Positions 1-13,622 of a stretch of DNA of 64,000 bases are shown piece by piece. The notes under the pieces were generated by a model, which worked only from the letters and a program-made list of their open reading frames with translations, had not been told where the DNA came from and did not search any database. This DNA comes from Sisyra terminalis (lineage: Eukaryota; Arthropoda; Insecta; Neuroptera; Sisyridae), in the NCBI GenBank assembly GCA_958496175.1, contig OY292277.1:26703282-26767281 (forward strand), given 5' to 3'. Position numbers and translations under genes: made by a program. Each line of letters starts with the position of its first letter. The stretch's first letter is position 1.

Positions 1-3000
1 TTCTGGTAGAAAAACACTGGCATACTAGTTTATCATAACTGTATCAATTCTAATGCTTTTTCTCTACTAAAATTGTTAATTTTTTATTAACATTTCAGTT
101 TCCTGAATTTTTTGCTGATAAATATTTATTCCAATTAATTGAGTAACCATATTTTTTTTTAAACGGAACAACCCATATTTTGTTGAAAGCTCAAATACAA
201 AACAAAAATGCCACCTCGTGTTAGTGTGAGATAAATTCAGGGTGGTGAATAAATCAAATCGTTTTAAAATCGAATAATAATAATTTTTCGAAATGTCTGG
301 TTTTGTTTACTTTATTTATGGGGATTTTGTGTCAATTTATTGTATTAATATGATCCTCTTTTCATTTTGCGTTATCCAAGTTTGAAAAAAAAACCTTACC
401 TTATAATCGGATTATTAAATGTAACCAAAAAAAAAATGATAAATCTCTTTTTATCAGATTTATCAGAAAGTATGAAATATGAGACGAAATGAAAGCCGGA
501 TCGTTGAAAATGTAGTATTTATCCAGAATGGTAAATTGAAAATATTTGTAATTTTTCCATTTGAAATTTTCGTCTTATATTTTTAATTTATTCACTATGG
601 GTACTGGTGTATCATAGATTAGAGGGAGTTTCAAAGCTGTTGATCATATTAATTTTTGAATAATGAATGCATATTAGTCTTCATGTGATTTGTAGATTAA
701 TTAGATTTGCATTATTTGCAGTGAAATGTGTGAAATATTATGGTATATGTGGAAGTATCACATGATTAATTAAATTCTACTTTAAAATCATGCGATTGAA
801 ATAGGACATGGGACATGGAAGTGCATATTCTTGTCATTACAATAAGTTAAAATGCAAATCATTTAATTAAATTGGACACAAAATAGAACTTTTATTTGGA
901 AAATTGCATTAACTATAATTGAAATTTTTGACATATTCTGCTAATCTCCAACTATGTGACAACTACTACTTACCATACATCTGTACGTAATTAAATTTGG
1001 TTCTCATATGATGAAACTAGCGTTTTCAATGTACTTGTAAATATAAATTTTGACGTTCCTACGATAATCGAGTGAAATTTTAATTGTGACGTAGAAGTAC
1101 GTCAATCAGGGATGCAATCTAAAATTTTCAAACAATTTGTTATGAATAATATTACGAAATTTGACATAAAATTTGAAACAATTTTTGATTATATTATCCC
1201 GCATATATTGAAAATTATAAAAATTTGTTGAAAATCTAGTTAGAAGAATGAAAAGCAACATTACAATTATACTTAAAAATTATAAAAATCTATTTGCTAT
1301 ATTTAACCATTGTAAGACTATATACACCACTGTATAAGTACCACATATTAATTTAGTAATAACTGTTCGTTTGGTATAACAAAAACAGATACTTCATTTT
1401 TATTGAAAAATATATTTTTTTTTACAAATTTGTTACTACTCGTACTTTGAGCACACAGTGCTCCTAGCCTAAGGTATAGTAACTCTTAAATTAATTACAA
1501 TCTTAGTTTCTGGACCAGGGTCAAGATAACTATTACAAGTGAGAGAGAGATAAATGTAGATTAATTTTCTTTTATTTTAAGCGGAAATAATGTTTCATTA
1601 TTAACGACTCTGATTAATAAATTTGAAATTTCGATTGTTGATTAGACCACACATTAACGCACATAAACTTTGTCATCCCTTTTCATTCCCTTTGGGGGGA
1701 GGAATTTTCAAAAATTGGATACCTATATCATATAAGAAATATACCTTCCAAATTTCACTTGTCAATCAGCGTTTTAGGCTGTTCTTTGATCTATCACTAA
1801 GTCAGTCAGGACAAACGATTTTTTTGTATTATAATATAGACATAAAACAAATTTCTCAATGCTTAAAACTGACTTTTCAGATAAAATATTTTCAACCAAA
1901 AAATAAAACCACCTCTTTTGTTTTATGGTAGGTTTAATTTTTCGCGTAGTTGTACTAATTTTTCAGAATATCCTATAGGTCAGGTTATCCCGTTTCTTTT
2001 ATCACCCATCCCATTTTTGTCTTGGATGCTTTCCATTTTTCCTGTTTCTCCCTTTGCAATTAATTAATCTTATCTTATCATCTCATTTTACTCTCTAAGT
2101 TAATTGTTCCCAAAAATTTTTATATCTGTAATTTTATGTCTTTGGACTTCCTTTATTTTTCTTTTTAACACTACATTTGGAAGCTCTCTCGATTATTTCG
2201 TGTTTCCTGATGATTCCGGTTTCTTATATACATAGTACGATGCTCCATCCGTTGAACTTAGCTAACTGTTTCCGAGTTTCAGTTCAAATTTTCCAATCGA
2301 AAGATTCTTCTGAGTGTTAAATGTAACTTTTACTACAAATATATACCATATTCTTTAATCTAACGGAAAATTTTATCTCTGGTGATCTGTTTGTCGATAG
2401 TATATATTTGTTACCTGTTTTATTTTAGTTTTGCTTTTGGTTGGTTTGAAATCTTCAAAAACTATTGGAAAATATCGAAAATTAATTAATTACGACTTTC
2501 CATTATATTTTCTTAGACATAATGTATAACAGCAAAAGAAAATTTTCTGTATCCGGGAGTAAACAGAATTTTATTCCAATAAGTTTAGTGAATATCAAAG
2601 ATTCACCCATCGTAAGTTTTAACCCTTAAGGTGTTTCTTTGAACCACTGGGCTTCAAACTATTGATTTAATTATTATTTTTCCCATTTCATTGCATTTTA
2701 CTCAATTGTTTTTCGTTATTTGCTTGTTTTATTTATTTATTTTCTTTATTTCGTGAAATATGTAATTATTTTCATTGACATGGTTGGTAGGTTGCGGTTT
2801 ATATCTACTTTAGCCCAAAACCATCGTTTCATAGCTGTGCATTTAACAATAAAAAGATATTCACGTAGACAATTCAATTTTCTAAGTTCAGTCATTTGGA
2901 GCAAACAACCCTTCGTCTGTCTCGGTTTTTCTGTTCTTCTAATGAATTTATTTTGTAATTTCGGTGAGATTTTTCTGTGAATTTACAAAACTCTTGTCGT

Positions 3001-4849
3001 CATTTATGCTATGTATTTATATTACATAATTGTTATAATGTGAACCACTTCCTTTGAACGTATCATTATCTAATTATATTCTTGTTTCTGTTGTTGGGTA
3101 TATCATCTAGTTTTTGCTCGAATAAGTTTCGTTGAGATTTTCGCGAAAATTTCAGTTATGAAACGAATGAATTGTTTGAAGGAATGACATTTTTTCCTTT
3201 AGTTTTTATTGTTTGTTTTAAAAAGTGAATAATTAACTCACTTGCATTGAGAAACATAATAATTTGTATGTATATTGTATACACTGTTATTAATATGTCA
3301 AATGTCATGCTAATATAATGCAAACATTGTTTGAAATGATTTGGTGAGTCATAGACTTAATTTTGTTAACATCGTTATTAGTATCTCTAATTAATCCTTT
3401 TTTTCTTCTTGATAATAAGTAAAAGAATAATACTAAATATTTTCCTTATAATCGTACTATCTAGAATTGTATACACTACATTTACCTTTATTGTATATTT
3501 ATGATTCGGGGCCATGATATAATGTAAAATAATAAGCTGCACAACTCATACTTCTGTTGCTAAGGGGAGTATTATATACTCCTACCTGTAATTATTTAAA
3601 GTATCCTCGAGGCAGTAATCTCTAGTGAATTAGTTTCTTTTTTTATCACCCCGCAGCTTGCTATGTCTACGTGACACAATCGTAGTATTTCTGAAATTTT
3701 AAACCTTACACTGGTTTTAGCGGCATCTACGTCTACCGCCTTAAAGGAACTTAAACTGGAGTTATATTCCCTATTATATATTTCTATCAATTTCCCACCA
3801 ATCATGGGAATCGATCGGATCAACAATTGAATCGGTTGTCGAATCTATGAACGTTTTGTATCCTTGAAAATTGTCCTTATTAAAAATATTAGACCACTAA
3901 AATATAATTTTGTTAACAATTTCATTATATTGAATATTTTTAACGAAATAATTGATCTTCATTTTCATGACCTTTGACTATTCAATTCTCGGAATAATAC
4001 TTATTTTATAATACGAGTGCAAAATTTTCAGTACGAACGTCTGGTTTACGTAAACCGATATGGATATACCTATAATTTTCATGTATCTAATTTACGTTTA
4101 AATAATAAATATAGACAGAATGCGAGTACTGAACAATATAAGAACAAAATATAAAGGTAGTATTTTTTACCTTTAAATTGCTTGATAGTTGCTGTTTAAC
4201 TGTAGTGGTCTTAATAACATAAAATTTTTGGTTCTATTAGCCATGATTCTGAGAATGAAAATTTTCAGTGATTGCAAAGTTCGAATCCAAACCCACTGGC
4301 GTATAAAGCAATAATTATGACCATTATAAGTCATTATAATTCGTATATTCCATACTTTTTATAATTTATTTGAATAAGAATGTATATATGTACACCTATG
4401 TCACAAGGAAAAAATAATGGAGATTAGATCAAATTCTTAAGACCTATTCATGAAATGATAGTCGTGATTTGATTATCCACCTTAGGGATTCTATAAAATC
4501 ACCATTTTTATCTTTTCTCTGTGACATACATAAATACAAGTAAAAAATATTAATATAGTGTGTAAAAAGTTCCTCATCTTCTCTTAATCTTAAGTGTTTA
4601 TGGAATCACAAATTATCAACTCTCGATTCTTTGGAAAAAAGGAAACTATATAAGGTATATCCCCTCAGTTGTGCCATAGAGCTTCCATAAGCCCAGTGAT
4701 AAATTTGAAGTTTATCTCGTATAATTAGATTTGGAAATAGTGTCCTCTTATTTCAAAAGTTCAACCCTTTTCAAAATCAAAGGATTTTAATAACTTTAGT
4801 TCCGCTTACAAGCTAATTCTTTAATTCGCTGGAGTCGACAGACTGGCTT
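1..4849. other. AT-rich DNA, no gene seen
   Basis: ORFs up to 102 codons (1623, 2720, 3596) have low-complexity Phe/Ile/Tyr-rich composition and no start context, splice partners or family resemblance. No clear repeat element. Confidence 0.6.
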
Positions 4850-4977
4850 ATTGGAAGCACAATTTTTTTTTTGTTTTCTGTTTTTCGTAGCTCGTAAAAA
4901 TGACAGTTTAAACTTCATGGTTTAATTGTGTAGTACGAAAGCTACTTGCAAACTCTGAACCCTAATCAATTAAAAAA

Positions 4978-5495
4978 TTGATAAAAAAACATAAATCTTT
5001 CATTTTGGAAATAACGGCTCTTTTTCATGAAGACTCTTTGCAAAGAGCTATGATTTGGAAAGAGCCCATGACAAAAATACCATTAAGGGGTGAATTTATA
5101 AAAATCACTGCACAATATGGAAGAACATCACCAGGAAACCATGATAGAAAAACCTTCTCCAAACTTAACTATTGAAATACTTGGTCTTACAAGGAAGCAA
5201 TTCGGAGTGGTAATGAGTCTACTAATTGATCACTGCGAACTGTTAAAGAACTTGCATACAATGAGACTACATGTGTGTGACCCAAGATGTAGATGTGTTA
5301 AGCAGAGGATAAACCGCTTTTCACGTTTTATGGGAATACGGTACTCTGAATGAATGGAAACATTAAGAACTGGAGATGTCAAGCTCTAGAACTGAAATAG
5401 TCGGAAAATACTTAGTATGCTGGGTGCTGAAGTTGATCCAGCTACTTGTCCTTAACTAAGTGAAATAGGAACCCAGGAAAAAAATAAGCCTTGAG
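4978..5495 (+). pseudogene. LINE ORF2 C-terminal (RNase H region) remnant
   Basis: Codons from 5117 read LTRKQFGVVMSLLIDHCELL and then LHTMRLHVCDPRCRC, matching the 'GLLTGHC.L..HLHT.GL...P.CR.C' block found at the end of the RNase H and zinc-knuckle portion of I/R1-group LINE polyproteins. The following bases keep LINE-like 3' sequence but the frame is lost. It resumes after the hAT MITE (AAGCCTTGAGGCTG would be the uninterrupted sequence). Decayed and non-functional. Confidence 0.55.
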
Positions 5496-5767
5496 CAAGG
5501 GCAGATTTAGGGGGAAACGGGGGCACGTGCCCCCCCAGGTAATTTTGTGTACTGTGGAGATTCCATAACAGTACATACTTAGAAGCAAATCAAATTATTA
5601 AAGTTGTGAAAATATAGGTATGAATAAAATAACAGAAAGAACATAAGTGAACTCTAGTCTATTTCTGGCTGGAATTGCGATTTTTTTTCGTGATCTCTCT
5701 CACGCACTTGTAAATGAAAGATGATATTGTGCTTCCCCCCCAGAAAAAAAATCTGAATCCGCCCTTG
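5496..5767. mobile_element. hAT-type MITE with perfect 8-bp target duplication
   Basis: A 272-bp element begins CAAGGGCAGATTTAGG and ends TCTGAATCCGCCCTTG, an imperfect terminal inverted repeat. Next to the left end is a G-run palindrome (GGGGGCACGTGCCCCC) and next to the right end a C-run. It is flanked by identical GCCTTGAG octamers at 5488-5495 and 5768-5775. An 8-bp duplication with a TIR beginning CA(A/G)GGG is diagnostic of hAT elements. It has no coding capacity, so it was mobilised in trans. It sits within the LINE remnant. Confidence 0.85.
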
Positions 5768-5775
5768 GCCTTGAG

Positions 5776-7828
5776 GCTGCTGTGTAAAGGCCCAACTAAC
5801 TTCATTCTGGAAATTCCAATTTATTAAAAAAAAGGAGCCTATGACATAAATCAAAATAAACAGAAAAGGTAGAATATCTAAACATAATGTATTATTGTTA
5901 AAATATGCATACACGTTAATGTATGCACTAATTTGTTAATGGAAGTGAAAAAAATTTATTCTTGTTAAATTCTCATATTTTTATAGCCTAGCTATTAGAG
6001 ATTTTATCATTTTTAAAGGATTTTAAAAGTGAATTCTCGATTTCAAAACACTCATTTCTTTCCCCCATTTATTTGTTTTGTACCGCATTGTTTATCATTC
6101 GTCTTTTTCTTTTTACACACACACACAAACCATCGCATGTATATTAATAATTCCTACATGGAGATATAGCGAAGATTTAACGTCATTTAATCATTTAAAT
6201 TTTATGTTTCGGCTGCATTTTCATGAAACTCATGTATAGAAAATTACACAAAAAAAAACCCTCTCATTTTCTCCCAAATCCTCTTTCTCTCCTTTCTCCC
6301 TATTTAATAACTATTAATGAAGGATTTTTTTTTTAATTTTCCTTTTGCAAAAGTCCGCCTCTTTGTCTGATGCATTCGTGGTTGAATGCGTATGGCTGTG
6401 TAGGTAAATCGATTTGAAAACGCTCATCCGGTTTATATGAAGTACGAGCAGATTCATTTTGGGCCATTCATACCCTCTAATTATTACACCCTTGAATTGA
6501 AAGTGACAGGTTCGCAATTTCGTTTGCGTTATTGTCTTCATCTGTTATACGTTTTTAAAGGTAATTTTTATGATTCTTTATAACGTTGTCTTTTTCTTTT
6601 TTTAGATTGGACCAGTTGGACTTTTTATTGATTGGAAGTCACCAGGTGAAATTACTAAGGGTGAGTATTATTTTTTTTTTAAAATTAAGTCATCTACCTA
6701 TTAAAGTGATAGATTTCGTTTCAATTCAATTGGAGTATCGATTATGTGCTTTAAATAATCGAATTGTTTCTATAAAACTTATAGTACAAGTTTACAGTAA
6801 ATAAGTAATAAGATATAGCGTCTAGACAGAGCGTAGACAGAGATTATTACGGGAGACCCCGGAATGGTTTGATGGTGGTCATGACGATAGACGGATAGAT
6901 AGATGGTTTATTGGGAAAGAGAAAGAAAGTAGTTGAAACGGTGAGAATGACGAATGTACGCATGCTCGTTAAAATTCACACGCACGCATATTACAGCATA
7001 CCTTCCCATGCACGCTGAAACTCGACACACAACACATATACATACATACTTCAATTCATTTTCTTTGATAAATACGCACATTCATGAGACAATCACTAAC
7101 ACATTCCTACACACGTACTTACTACATTTACGCGCTTTTACGATTTTGTTACGCATTCAACTCCTTGGTTTTCTGTACTCATTTAGAACGGATGAAAGGA
7201 TGGGAACTTAACAGAACGAAAATGCGTGATTGCATGTGTTTACGATTTTCTAACGGAACATTCTTATTTAATTATTAGTTGACGATAGCGTTAATTGGTG
7301 TCTGGCGTAAAGAGAAACAGAAAATCATATTGTATTTCATTCCTACATGTACATTGTACACAACACCTAAGTACCCTTTTAATGAATCCATGCATTTTGG
7401 TGGTGGTTGTAAATTTATGAACGAAATTTAATTTAAGAATCATACAAAAATAAATTAATTCCGTGCATAGATGAACTTCTAGATGAGATAGTATAGTAGG
7501 AGTACCTACATGAAATTTATCACTGAGAAACAGTCTCGATATAGCTTTAGTGATTTAGTATCTTACCATAATTTTCATTGAAAATGAGTACTCAATGTTT
7601 CATTTTAAACTATTTATGGAAAATCAATCTTTTAGCTCGTTTTTACAATCGAAAAACTATATTTTATACTCATTTATTTTGAAGGGAATAATGGTTGGGT
7701 TGCGTGTATTTGTCTTAAGTGTACTTATAGCAGGAAACAGCCCTTTTCAGGAGCGACTTACACGTAAAATTTCAGTCGGGAATTTATAAACCATCAAGTA
7801 TATAAAAAGTCAACAATTTTGATACCGA
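5776..7828. other. Non-coding, with CA/CATA microsatellite-like tracts
   Basis: ACACAC at about 6115-6126 and a diffuse ACAC/CATA/CACG-rich tract at 6975-7135; the short ORFs there read as His/Thr-rich artefacts. No gene supported. Confidence 0.55.
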
Positions 7829-7993
7829 GCCTACTGGTAGCCGAGTGTTCTAGGTGACCACTCCAAAACTAGTAGGTAGTGGGATCGATACTCGTATCGT
7901 GCTAATTTTTCTCGGTAACGGATTTAATTAACCCTAGAGTCGCTAAAGGACCTTAGTAGTTATAAAGCGACGGTAAATAACAATTCAAAAAAA
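7829..7993 (+). mobile_element. tRNA-headed SINE, copy 1
   Basis: The head GGTAGCCGAGTG matches the A box of class II (Leu/Ser-type) tRNAs and GGATCGATACTC fills the B-box position. It continues into an AT-rich body and the shared tail TTAACCCTAGAGTCGCTAAA...GCGACGGTAAATAACAATT with a short A run. Near full length (about 165 bp). Confidence 0.75.
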
Positions 7994-8111
7994 TCATACT
8001 AACGGCATTTACTGTTTGGAGCTACCGAACCATGGAGATGTCTCCTAAACCCCCATAGGACCGGTCTTCCCTGCTTTTATTTGTGTAGCTAAATAAATAA
8101 TGTAGGTAGTG

Positions 8112-8765
8112 TCCAGCCGAAACCAAAGCCGAATTCCAGCATCAGTCTCAGTTTCGGCCGAAACCGAAACTTTCATATAAGGTCATGTTTTCGTAGGAAA
8201 AAAAGTAAATCATTATTAGCCGCTCTTTACTTTTAAATCCTATAGGTATTTGTTAATCATTTAGTCTCTGTTATTTAACTAATCATTTTTATCACTTATT
8301 TATCACTTCTTATTTCAAATAAATTATTTGTGCTTCTTAAAATAAGGGGTTGATTTGAACGAAATACACTTAATATATCTTGTTAATATAGTTACGAATA
8401 TAACGGTAACGAATAAACGATAAAACACAAAATAAAAGAAAATTGGAAAACAATATTAATTTTTTCTTAGTATATTAAGGTATACAAGACAGAAAATATT
8501 ATTTCTTACACCATCAAAACAAAAAAAAATCTTCTAAACTTTGGTCAATTTTCTCTCGAATTGGAAAAAAATATAAAAGAAAACTCTAAAAACAATTTTC
8601 AGTATTCATAATTAAAATAAGAAACAATAATTTTTCATCATTTTCATTCCACAAATTGCTTTTTCTGTCGGAAAAAATTTGATCAGCAGTAGTAAATAGT
8701 TATTCATTCGATAAATTCATTGGTGGGAGCCGTCACCAAGCCAAAACCGAAATTGAAAGTTTGAT
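8112..8765. repeat. Possible decayed DNA element with GCCGAAAC repeats
   Basis: AGCCGAAACCAAAGCCG and TTTCGGCCGAAACCGAAAC at the left, and GCCAAAACCGAAATTGAAAG at the right, bracket 600 bp of AT-rich non-coding DNA. The palindromic CGGCCGAAACCGAAA style is seen in some hAT-like ends. Boundaries and class uncertain. Confidence 0.3.
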
Positions 8766-11089
8766 TGAACATTAGCTGTAGATACTAAAGTCTTAAGAAG
8801 ATGTTGAAAATTTTTATTTAATCCTTGTAAAATAAAAAGATATTTAGAGGTATTTTGAAATCATTACATTTAAAAATGCCCTTAAACGACTTTTAATGGC
8901 TTTTTTGATAATTTAAAATGTCTTTTTTTAACAGAGATAGTTATAAAGGCTTCATAGTTGTAAAAACAGAAGTAATTATAAAATTTTAATAGAGATGTTA
9001 ATTGATGAATTAGACTAATGTTAAATAATCAGTTGATTATTCCAAATTAATGCTTTTCAAGGACTCTTTTGATACGATTTTGAAAACACTTCTGCAGTGG
9101 GGTTATTTCATGTGTATGTATTATACTATCAATGAATTGCTAAGAATTTATGACACCCTCTGTAGCAATTTAAACAAACTATTTGGCGAAAAATTTATAT
9201 TTTAAGTAATTCACTGAAAAAGTTTGATTAACGTTTGACCAATTTCATTGATTCTTTTATTCATTCGGGTTCTAAAATTCACAATAGTTATGTCGTAAAC
9301 TGCGAGGGGGAGGAATTTTTTTCAAGTATATTTCTGAACTTTTATATACATTCAATGAGTGGTTAACTAAAAATTCATTCATAATTAAGAATTTTCGCAC
9401 CAAGGAGCCATATTTTTATAGCGAAATGAAAGATCTGTTAGTTTCAAATGAAAACGTTTCGAAAATAATTTTTGAAGTACAAGAATGGTTAATTCCTTAA
9501 CTTCAGAATGAATACTTTGGTATAAATCTCCCCAATCATGAAAAACAAAATTAAATAATTGCAATATTAATAATAATTGCAGAGACTGTAAAATATTCGT
9601 GAAAGTTCCATATATATATATTTCTTGTTTGTTAATTTTTATGTTTTTCTTACATTTGCTTTTATCAGGAAGAAAAGCTTTAAAGTGATTCATTTATATT
9701 TATTCCTTCATTTATGTAATAATAAAGAATGTTTAAAAACTTCAATGAATTTTCTACTAGTGATAATAATCCAATATTCTTAGAGATATCCTATGGTAAA
9801 GGCTGAGAATCTCAGTATATGATGTTAAACATTTTATTATAAGCCGATAAAATTCTGCAGTTTATATAAATGAAATTAAATTCACTGTAATATAAGTATG
9901 CTATAACATGCTATATATAAGCTTATTAAAGTCTGTAAAGTTTAATTATTATGTAATCAATCAGAAGAGATAAAGAATTACCATTTGATACGCATTTTAG
10001 TTCATTGACCCATTTTTTAAAATTATAAAATCGCTTACTTTTTGATCTCCCAACTATTTGATTTTTTCATGACAGATACTGTAGTTAATGTATTTAGTGA
10101 AATTTATTTAACAATCGGAAAAATAAGTATTTTATTAAAGTGGTTGTTTCTAGAGGGTTTGGATAGTCTTGTCTCATAAATTGGGCAAACGAAAGACATA
10201 TATCATTCACGGTAAATGAATTTTATTTGATTCTCGGTCGAGACAATACATGAAAACATGGAACATTGTTCGTCTTCGTGCAATTTTGATTTCAAATATA
10301 TTCAAGACACAGTCTAGGCAATATCATTCATCCAATCACCACTACTTTTCGAATTTTATCAATATTATATTTCTTTGATTTCCAACAAATATACTTATAA
10401 CATAAAACTGCGGTACAAAATTATTCGAATTATTTCAAAATTAAGATAATTTGTAATTAGTAATGTTTATAGTCATATTTCTCAGAATCATATTATCCAG
10501 AAATAGAATCGTTTGTAAAGATAGTTAAAGATTATAAACGCTTTTAAAATAATCATACATCCTTTAAAACTAATTGTATTCATACTATGGTTTCTTATCT
10601 TTTACTGTCAAAGTATACACAGACGTTAATGTATACACATTAATGTTCATACATTAAGTTTTACGTGTTGCTATTTATTTTTATTTCATTTTTTAAATAT
10701 TTTCATTTCATCTCAGATTATCGGCAGCTATTTAGTTTACTATTCGCGAAATGTTTGATTAAACCACTTAATGTGGGTTTTAAACCACGAATACTTGCAA
10801 ATATTTTGTTTACACTATTCTGATTCACCTATAACGGTGAAAATTTGTTCTATTAGTAAAGTTCGATATACTATTTAATATATCGAAATAACATTTTTAT
10901 TGTTCACAATCGGATTCGATTTGTTGTAAAAGAAAATTTAATTAATAGTGTCTTGTGGACTTGAACGATCTTCATTCTTTACCTACAAAGTTTATTGTTG
11001 GCACTATGCTATAAAATATGTCTCTTATTATTTGGAAAAGCAAATAATAGGTCCTGTTGACCACATATTTGTGAATTTTTTTTTAATTT
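8766..11089. other. AT-rich DNA, nothing recognised
   Basis: No gene, RNA gene or clear mobile element; the 102-codon minus-strand ORF at 9385-9693 lacks any family features. Confidence 0.55.
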
Positions 11090-11255
11090 TTTTTTTACTG
11101 TCCTTTATACCTAGTAAGATCTTTCGCGACTCTAGGGTTAATAAAAATCCGTAATCGACAAATATCGAAAATTTGTTCAATACGAGGATCAAGCTCAACA
11201 TCTACCAGTTTTGCAGCGGTCACCTTGACCACTCGGCCACCAGTAGGTCTATTAG
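11090..11255 (-). mobile_element. tRNA-headed SINE, copy 2
   Basis: Minus-strand copy with the tRNA head near 11250 (GGTGGCCGAGTGGTCAAGGT) and the tail TTAACCCTAGAGTCGC at about 11130. It lies 300 bp from copy 3 in opposite orientation. The short ORFs across it are by-products. Confidence 0.72.
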
Positions 11256-11562
11256 TGACCCTTATTTGTTGGTGAATTTCTTTTAAGCATGCGTAATAAA
11301 AACTTGTATCATCCACATTAGTATTTGCGTTTTTCGTTCGGGTTTATATGTTGTACAAAAATAATTGTACCGTATTATGACTGGCGTCCTTATCGTCAGT
11401 GGCAAAATCTATACTCTTTTTTTACGATTAATTAAAAAGATGCATATTCTATTATTCAAAATGTCTCAAATATCCGGGACTACTAAGGTTTGACTAAGGT
11501 GCAGGTTTTTATTATCATAAAATTTAATTAGGAAAAAAATGATTCATTTAAAACTCGGCTAA

Positions 11563-11742
11563 AGCCTACTGGTGACCGAGTGGTCAAGGTGGTGGCTCCA
11601 AAATTGTTATATAGATAGGTGTTGAATCCAATTCTCGTATCGGGAAAATTTTCGGTATTTCTCGATTTACGTTTTTTTCGACCTAGAGTCGTTAATGACC
11701 TTGGCAGTTGTAAAGCGACGGTTACCATAATAACAACAACGA
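11563..11742 (+). mobile_element. tRNA-headed SINE, copy 3
   Basis: The head TGGTGACCGAGTGGTCAAGG, degenerate B box and tail CTAGAGTCGTTAATGACC...TTGTAAAGCGACGGT are all recognisable. It abuts a Helitron-end-like sequence at 11752. Confidence 0.72.
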
Positions 11743-11751
11743 AACTAGCGA

Positions 11752-11840
11752 ATATACATAACAAATTTCATGAAAATCGGTACAGCCGTTTCGAAAGAGT
11801 TTGATTACAAACACCTTTACATGAGATTTATATCTATATA
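11752..11840 (-). mobile_element. Helitron 5'-end-like fragment
   Basis: Read on the minus strand it begins TCTTATATAGATATAAATCT and continues through TTTGTAATCAAACTC to ACGGCTGTACCGATTTTCAT. This is the same layout as the 5' end of the intact Helitron at 49716, including the '...AAACTNNTNGACCGATTT' motif. Only the terminal part is present. Confidence 0.45.
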
Positions 11841-12599
11841 AGATAAAGTATCAATTATAAATAACTATTAAGCCAAATAATAGTGAACCGTTTTTTGTGG
11901 CTTCTATAAAATTGAGTAGTATTAATACACTTAGCCGATTTTGTTGTCTTACCGACTGCGACGATACAAGTAAAATTTGGTGTTAAGATTACGACCTAAT
12001 TGTTTTTGAACATTGTTTTAGAAAATCTAAATTGATATCCTGTAATACTTATCGAATAATTAGTGAGGACTTTTTCAATTTATCCTTAGCTTTAATTTTC
12101 GCTTTTACAAAATTAAACCAGTCTAATGCAATTTCAGTTTGTAAATTACAAAAAAATGAGCAATAGTACATATAATTTATGATTTTCCGGTGTTGTAAAT
12201 TGAATGAGGATATGTCGAGTCGGAAATTTGGTTTGATGGAAATATGATGTGAGTGGAGTGAATGCGAGTACCTATATGCGAAATTGGAGAGTGTACGACT
12301 TGGGAAAAGATTGGCGTGAAGAGCGAAAGGAAATCAATTACTGAATCGGAAATTGAATTAGTGAGGCCAGGATTTTGTCCAGGACAAATGGGGTTCGATT
12401 ATGGAGTGTTGAGTTTTGCATTTTTTTTTTTTTTTTTGTTAAAACGTCAATGATTTATTGGAGTCGATCGGCTTGTATCCGAACGTGCACCATATCATAT
12501 GACGTGAACAATATGATCGAGATTTGGAGAGATGGCGAGAAACCGGGCCATTGTATGTTTGTATGTGCAAATCCATGTCCCGTATTAATATATTTGCAA

Positions 12600-12960
12600 G
12601 TGTTGGTAGGTTTTGCGCATTCGGTGGTGGGACGGTGGGGACGTTGTCGGATTTGCGGCATGGGCGAATCTAGCCGTCTATGTGCTGATGCCACACCTGG
12701 CAACGCCGCGTCGCGTTTCGTCTGTGTCTGGTCGCTTTGTCGTCGTCGTCGTTGCTTTGCTTTTGCATTTGCTTTTGCCGATTTTTCTATGTATGTGTGA
12801 TAGTTATAATACTTAGTGAGCAATATGCCAATGTGTCTGATATGTGTGTATGTGTACGCGATTTATGCTCAAACTTCTCTCCCGCCAGAACGCGAATGCC
12901 CCCTGGGCTGCTAAAAGAGTCACTGACCTTTGTCATCTGACCGACCAACCGACCGAGAAA
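12600..12960. promoter_or_regulatory. GC-richer patch, candidate regulatory region
   Basis: About 360 bases with raised GC, a GTCGTC trinucleotide run near 12738-12750 and dense overlapping ORFs in both directions (up to 141 codons), with no recognisable protein. The overlap of long ORFs in several frames reflects stop-codon depletion through base composition rather than coding. A T17 run precedes it at about 12420. It may be an enhancer or untranslated exon. Confidence 0.3.
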
Positions 12961-13311
12961 GCTACGCTTCTCTCTCTTTCTCTATTCTCGTAGACTTATA
13001 CTCCACTCTATCATAGTGTAGTATGAAATACCTATACCAACTAACATACTACACAGTAGATAGAATACATTACAAAACTTCAGTTAAACTGATCGACTTA
13101 CTGAAACTTAAAAGCAATAAAGATGAACTATTCGTCGTATTCGCTCGATTGGACCACGCGACGTATTAAATGGAAACATTTTGCAAATCTCTTGACTGTG
13201 ACTAGTGCCTATAATAATAGAGTACATTGAGTATTTGTGATTAGTGATAATTATTTTAAAAGAAATCATAAATGATTTTCAAGAATTTGAAATAAAAAAT
13301 AATATGAAAAA

Positions 13312-13622
13312 TTAGTTGGACAGACAAAACAGTATCTGGGCAGTAGAATTTATCAACATGAGTATAGTTGTAGAAAGGCTGATAAATTAAAGGACAATAC
13401 TGCGTTATGTCTTCATCACCTAGAGACCGGTCATCAATTCGATTTTAATAATGTCAAAAAATTTTAGATAAAGAAAAAGTTAATTACAAACGTAATATTA
13501 GTGAAATGATTCACATATTTTTAAATAATACTGTAAATTTTAGAACAGACACAGACAATTTAAGTGGGATATATTCTAATTTGCTACATAAATTTAAAAA
13601 CAATAGTGAAAAAAAAGATTAA
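13312..13622 (+). pseudogene. Penelope-like retroelement, GIY-YIG endonuclease C-terminal remnant
   Basis: The translation begins LVGQTKQYLGSRIYQHEYSC, the GIY-YIG core (degenerate Y-VGQT...L..R...H) of Penelope-like elements. It continues through HHLETGHQFDFNNV; a one-base shift near 13455 leads to ILDKEKVNYKRNISEMIHI and a stop at 13622. The H..H.E.GH.FDF...IL..E....KR...E order is the conserved C-terminal block of PLE proteins. The N-terminal reverse transcriptase is absent (5' truncation), so this is a dead copy. Confidence 0.7.

Noticed and set aside
3596..3826. 76-codon minus-strand ORF
   Set aside because: Composition is more protein-like than its neighbours, but no family is recognised and no splice sites or flanking exons support it.
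12375..12940. Overlapping ORFs of 61-141 codons on both strands
   Set aside because: Several frames are open at once because of GC-rich trinucleotide runs; the peptides are low-complexity (Val/Arg/Phe/Ala) and start within a T17 run.
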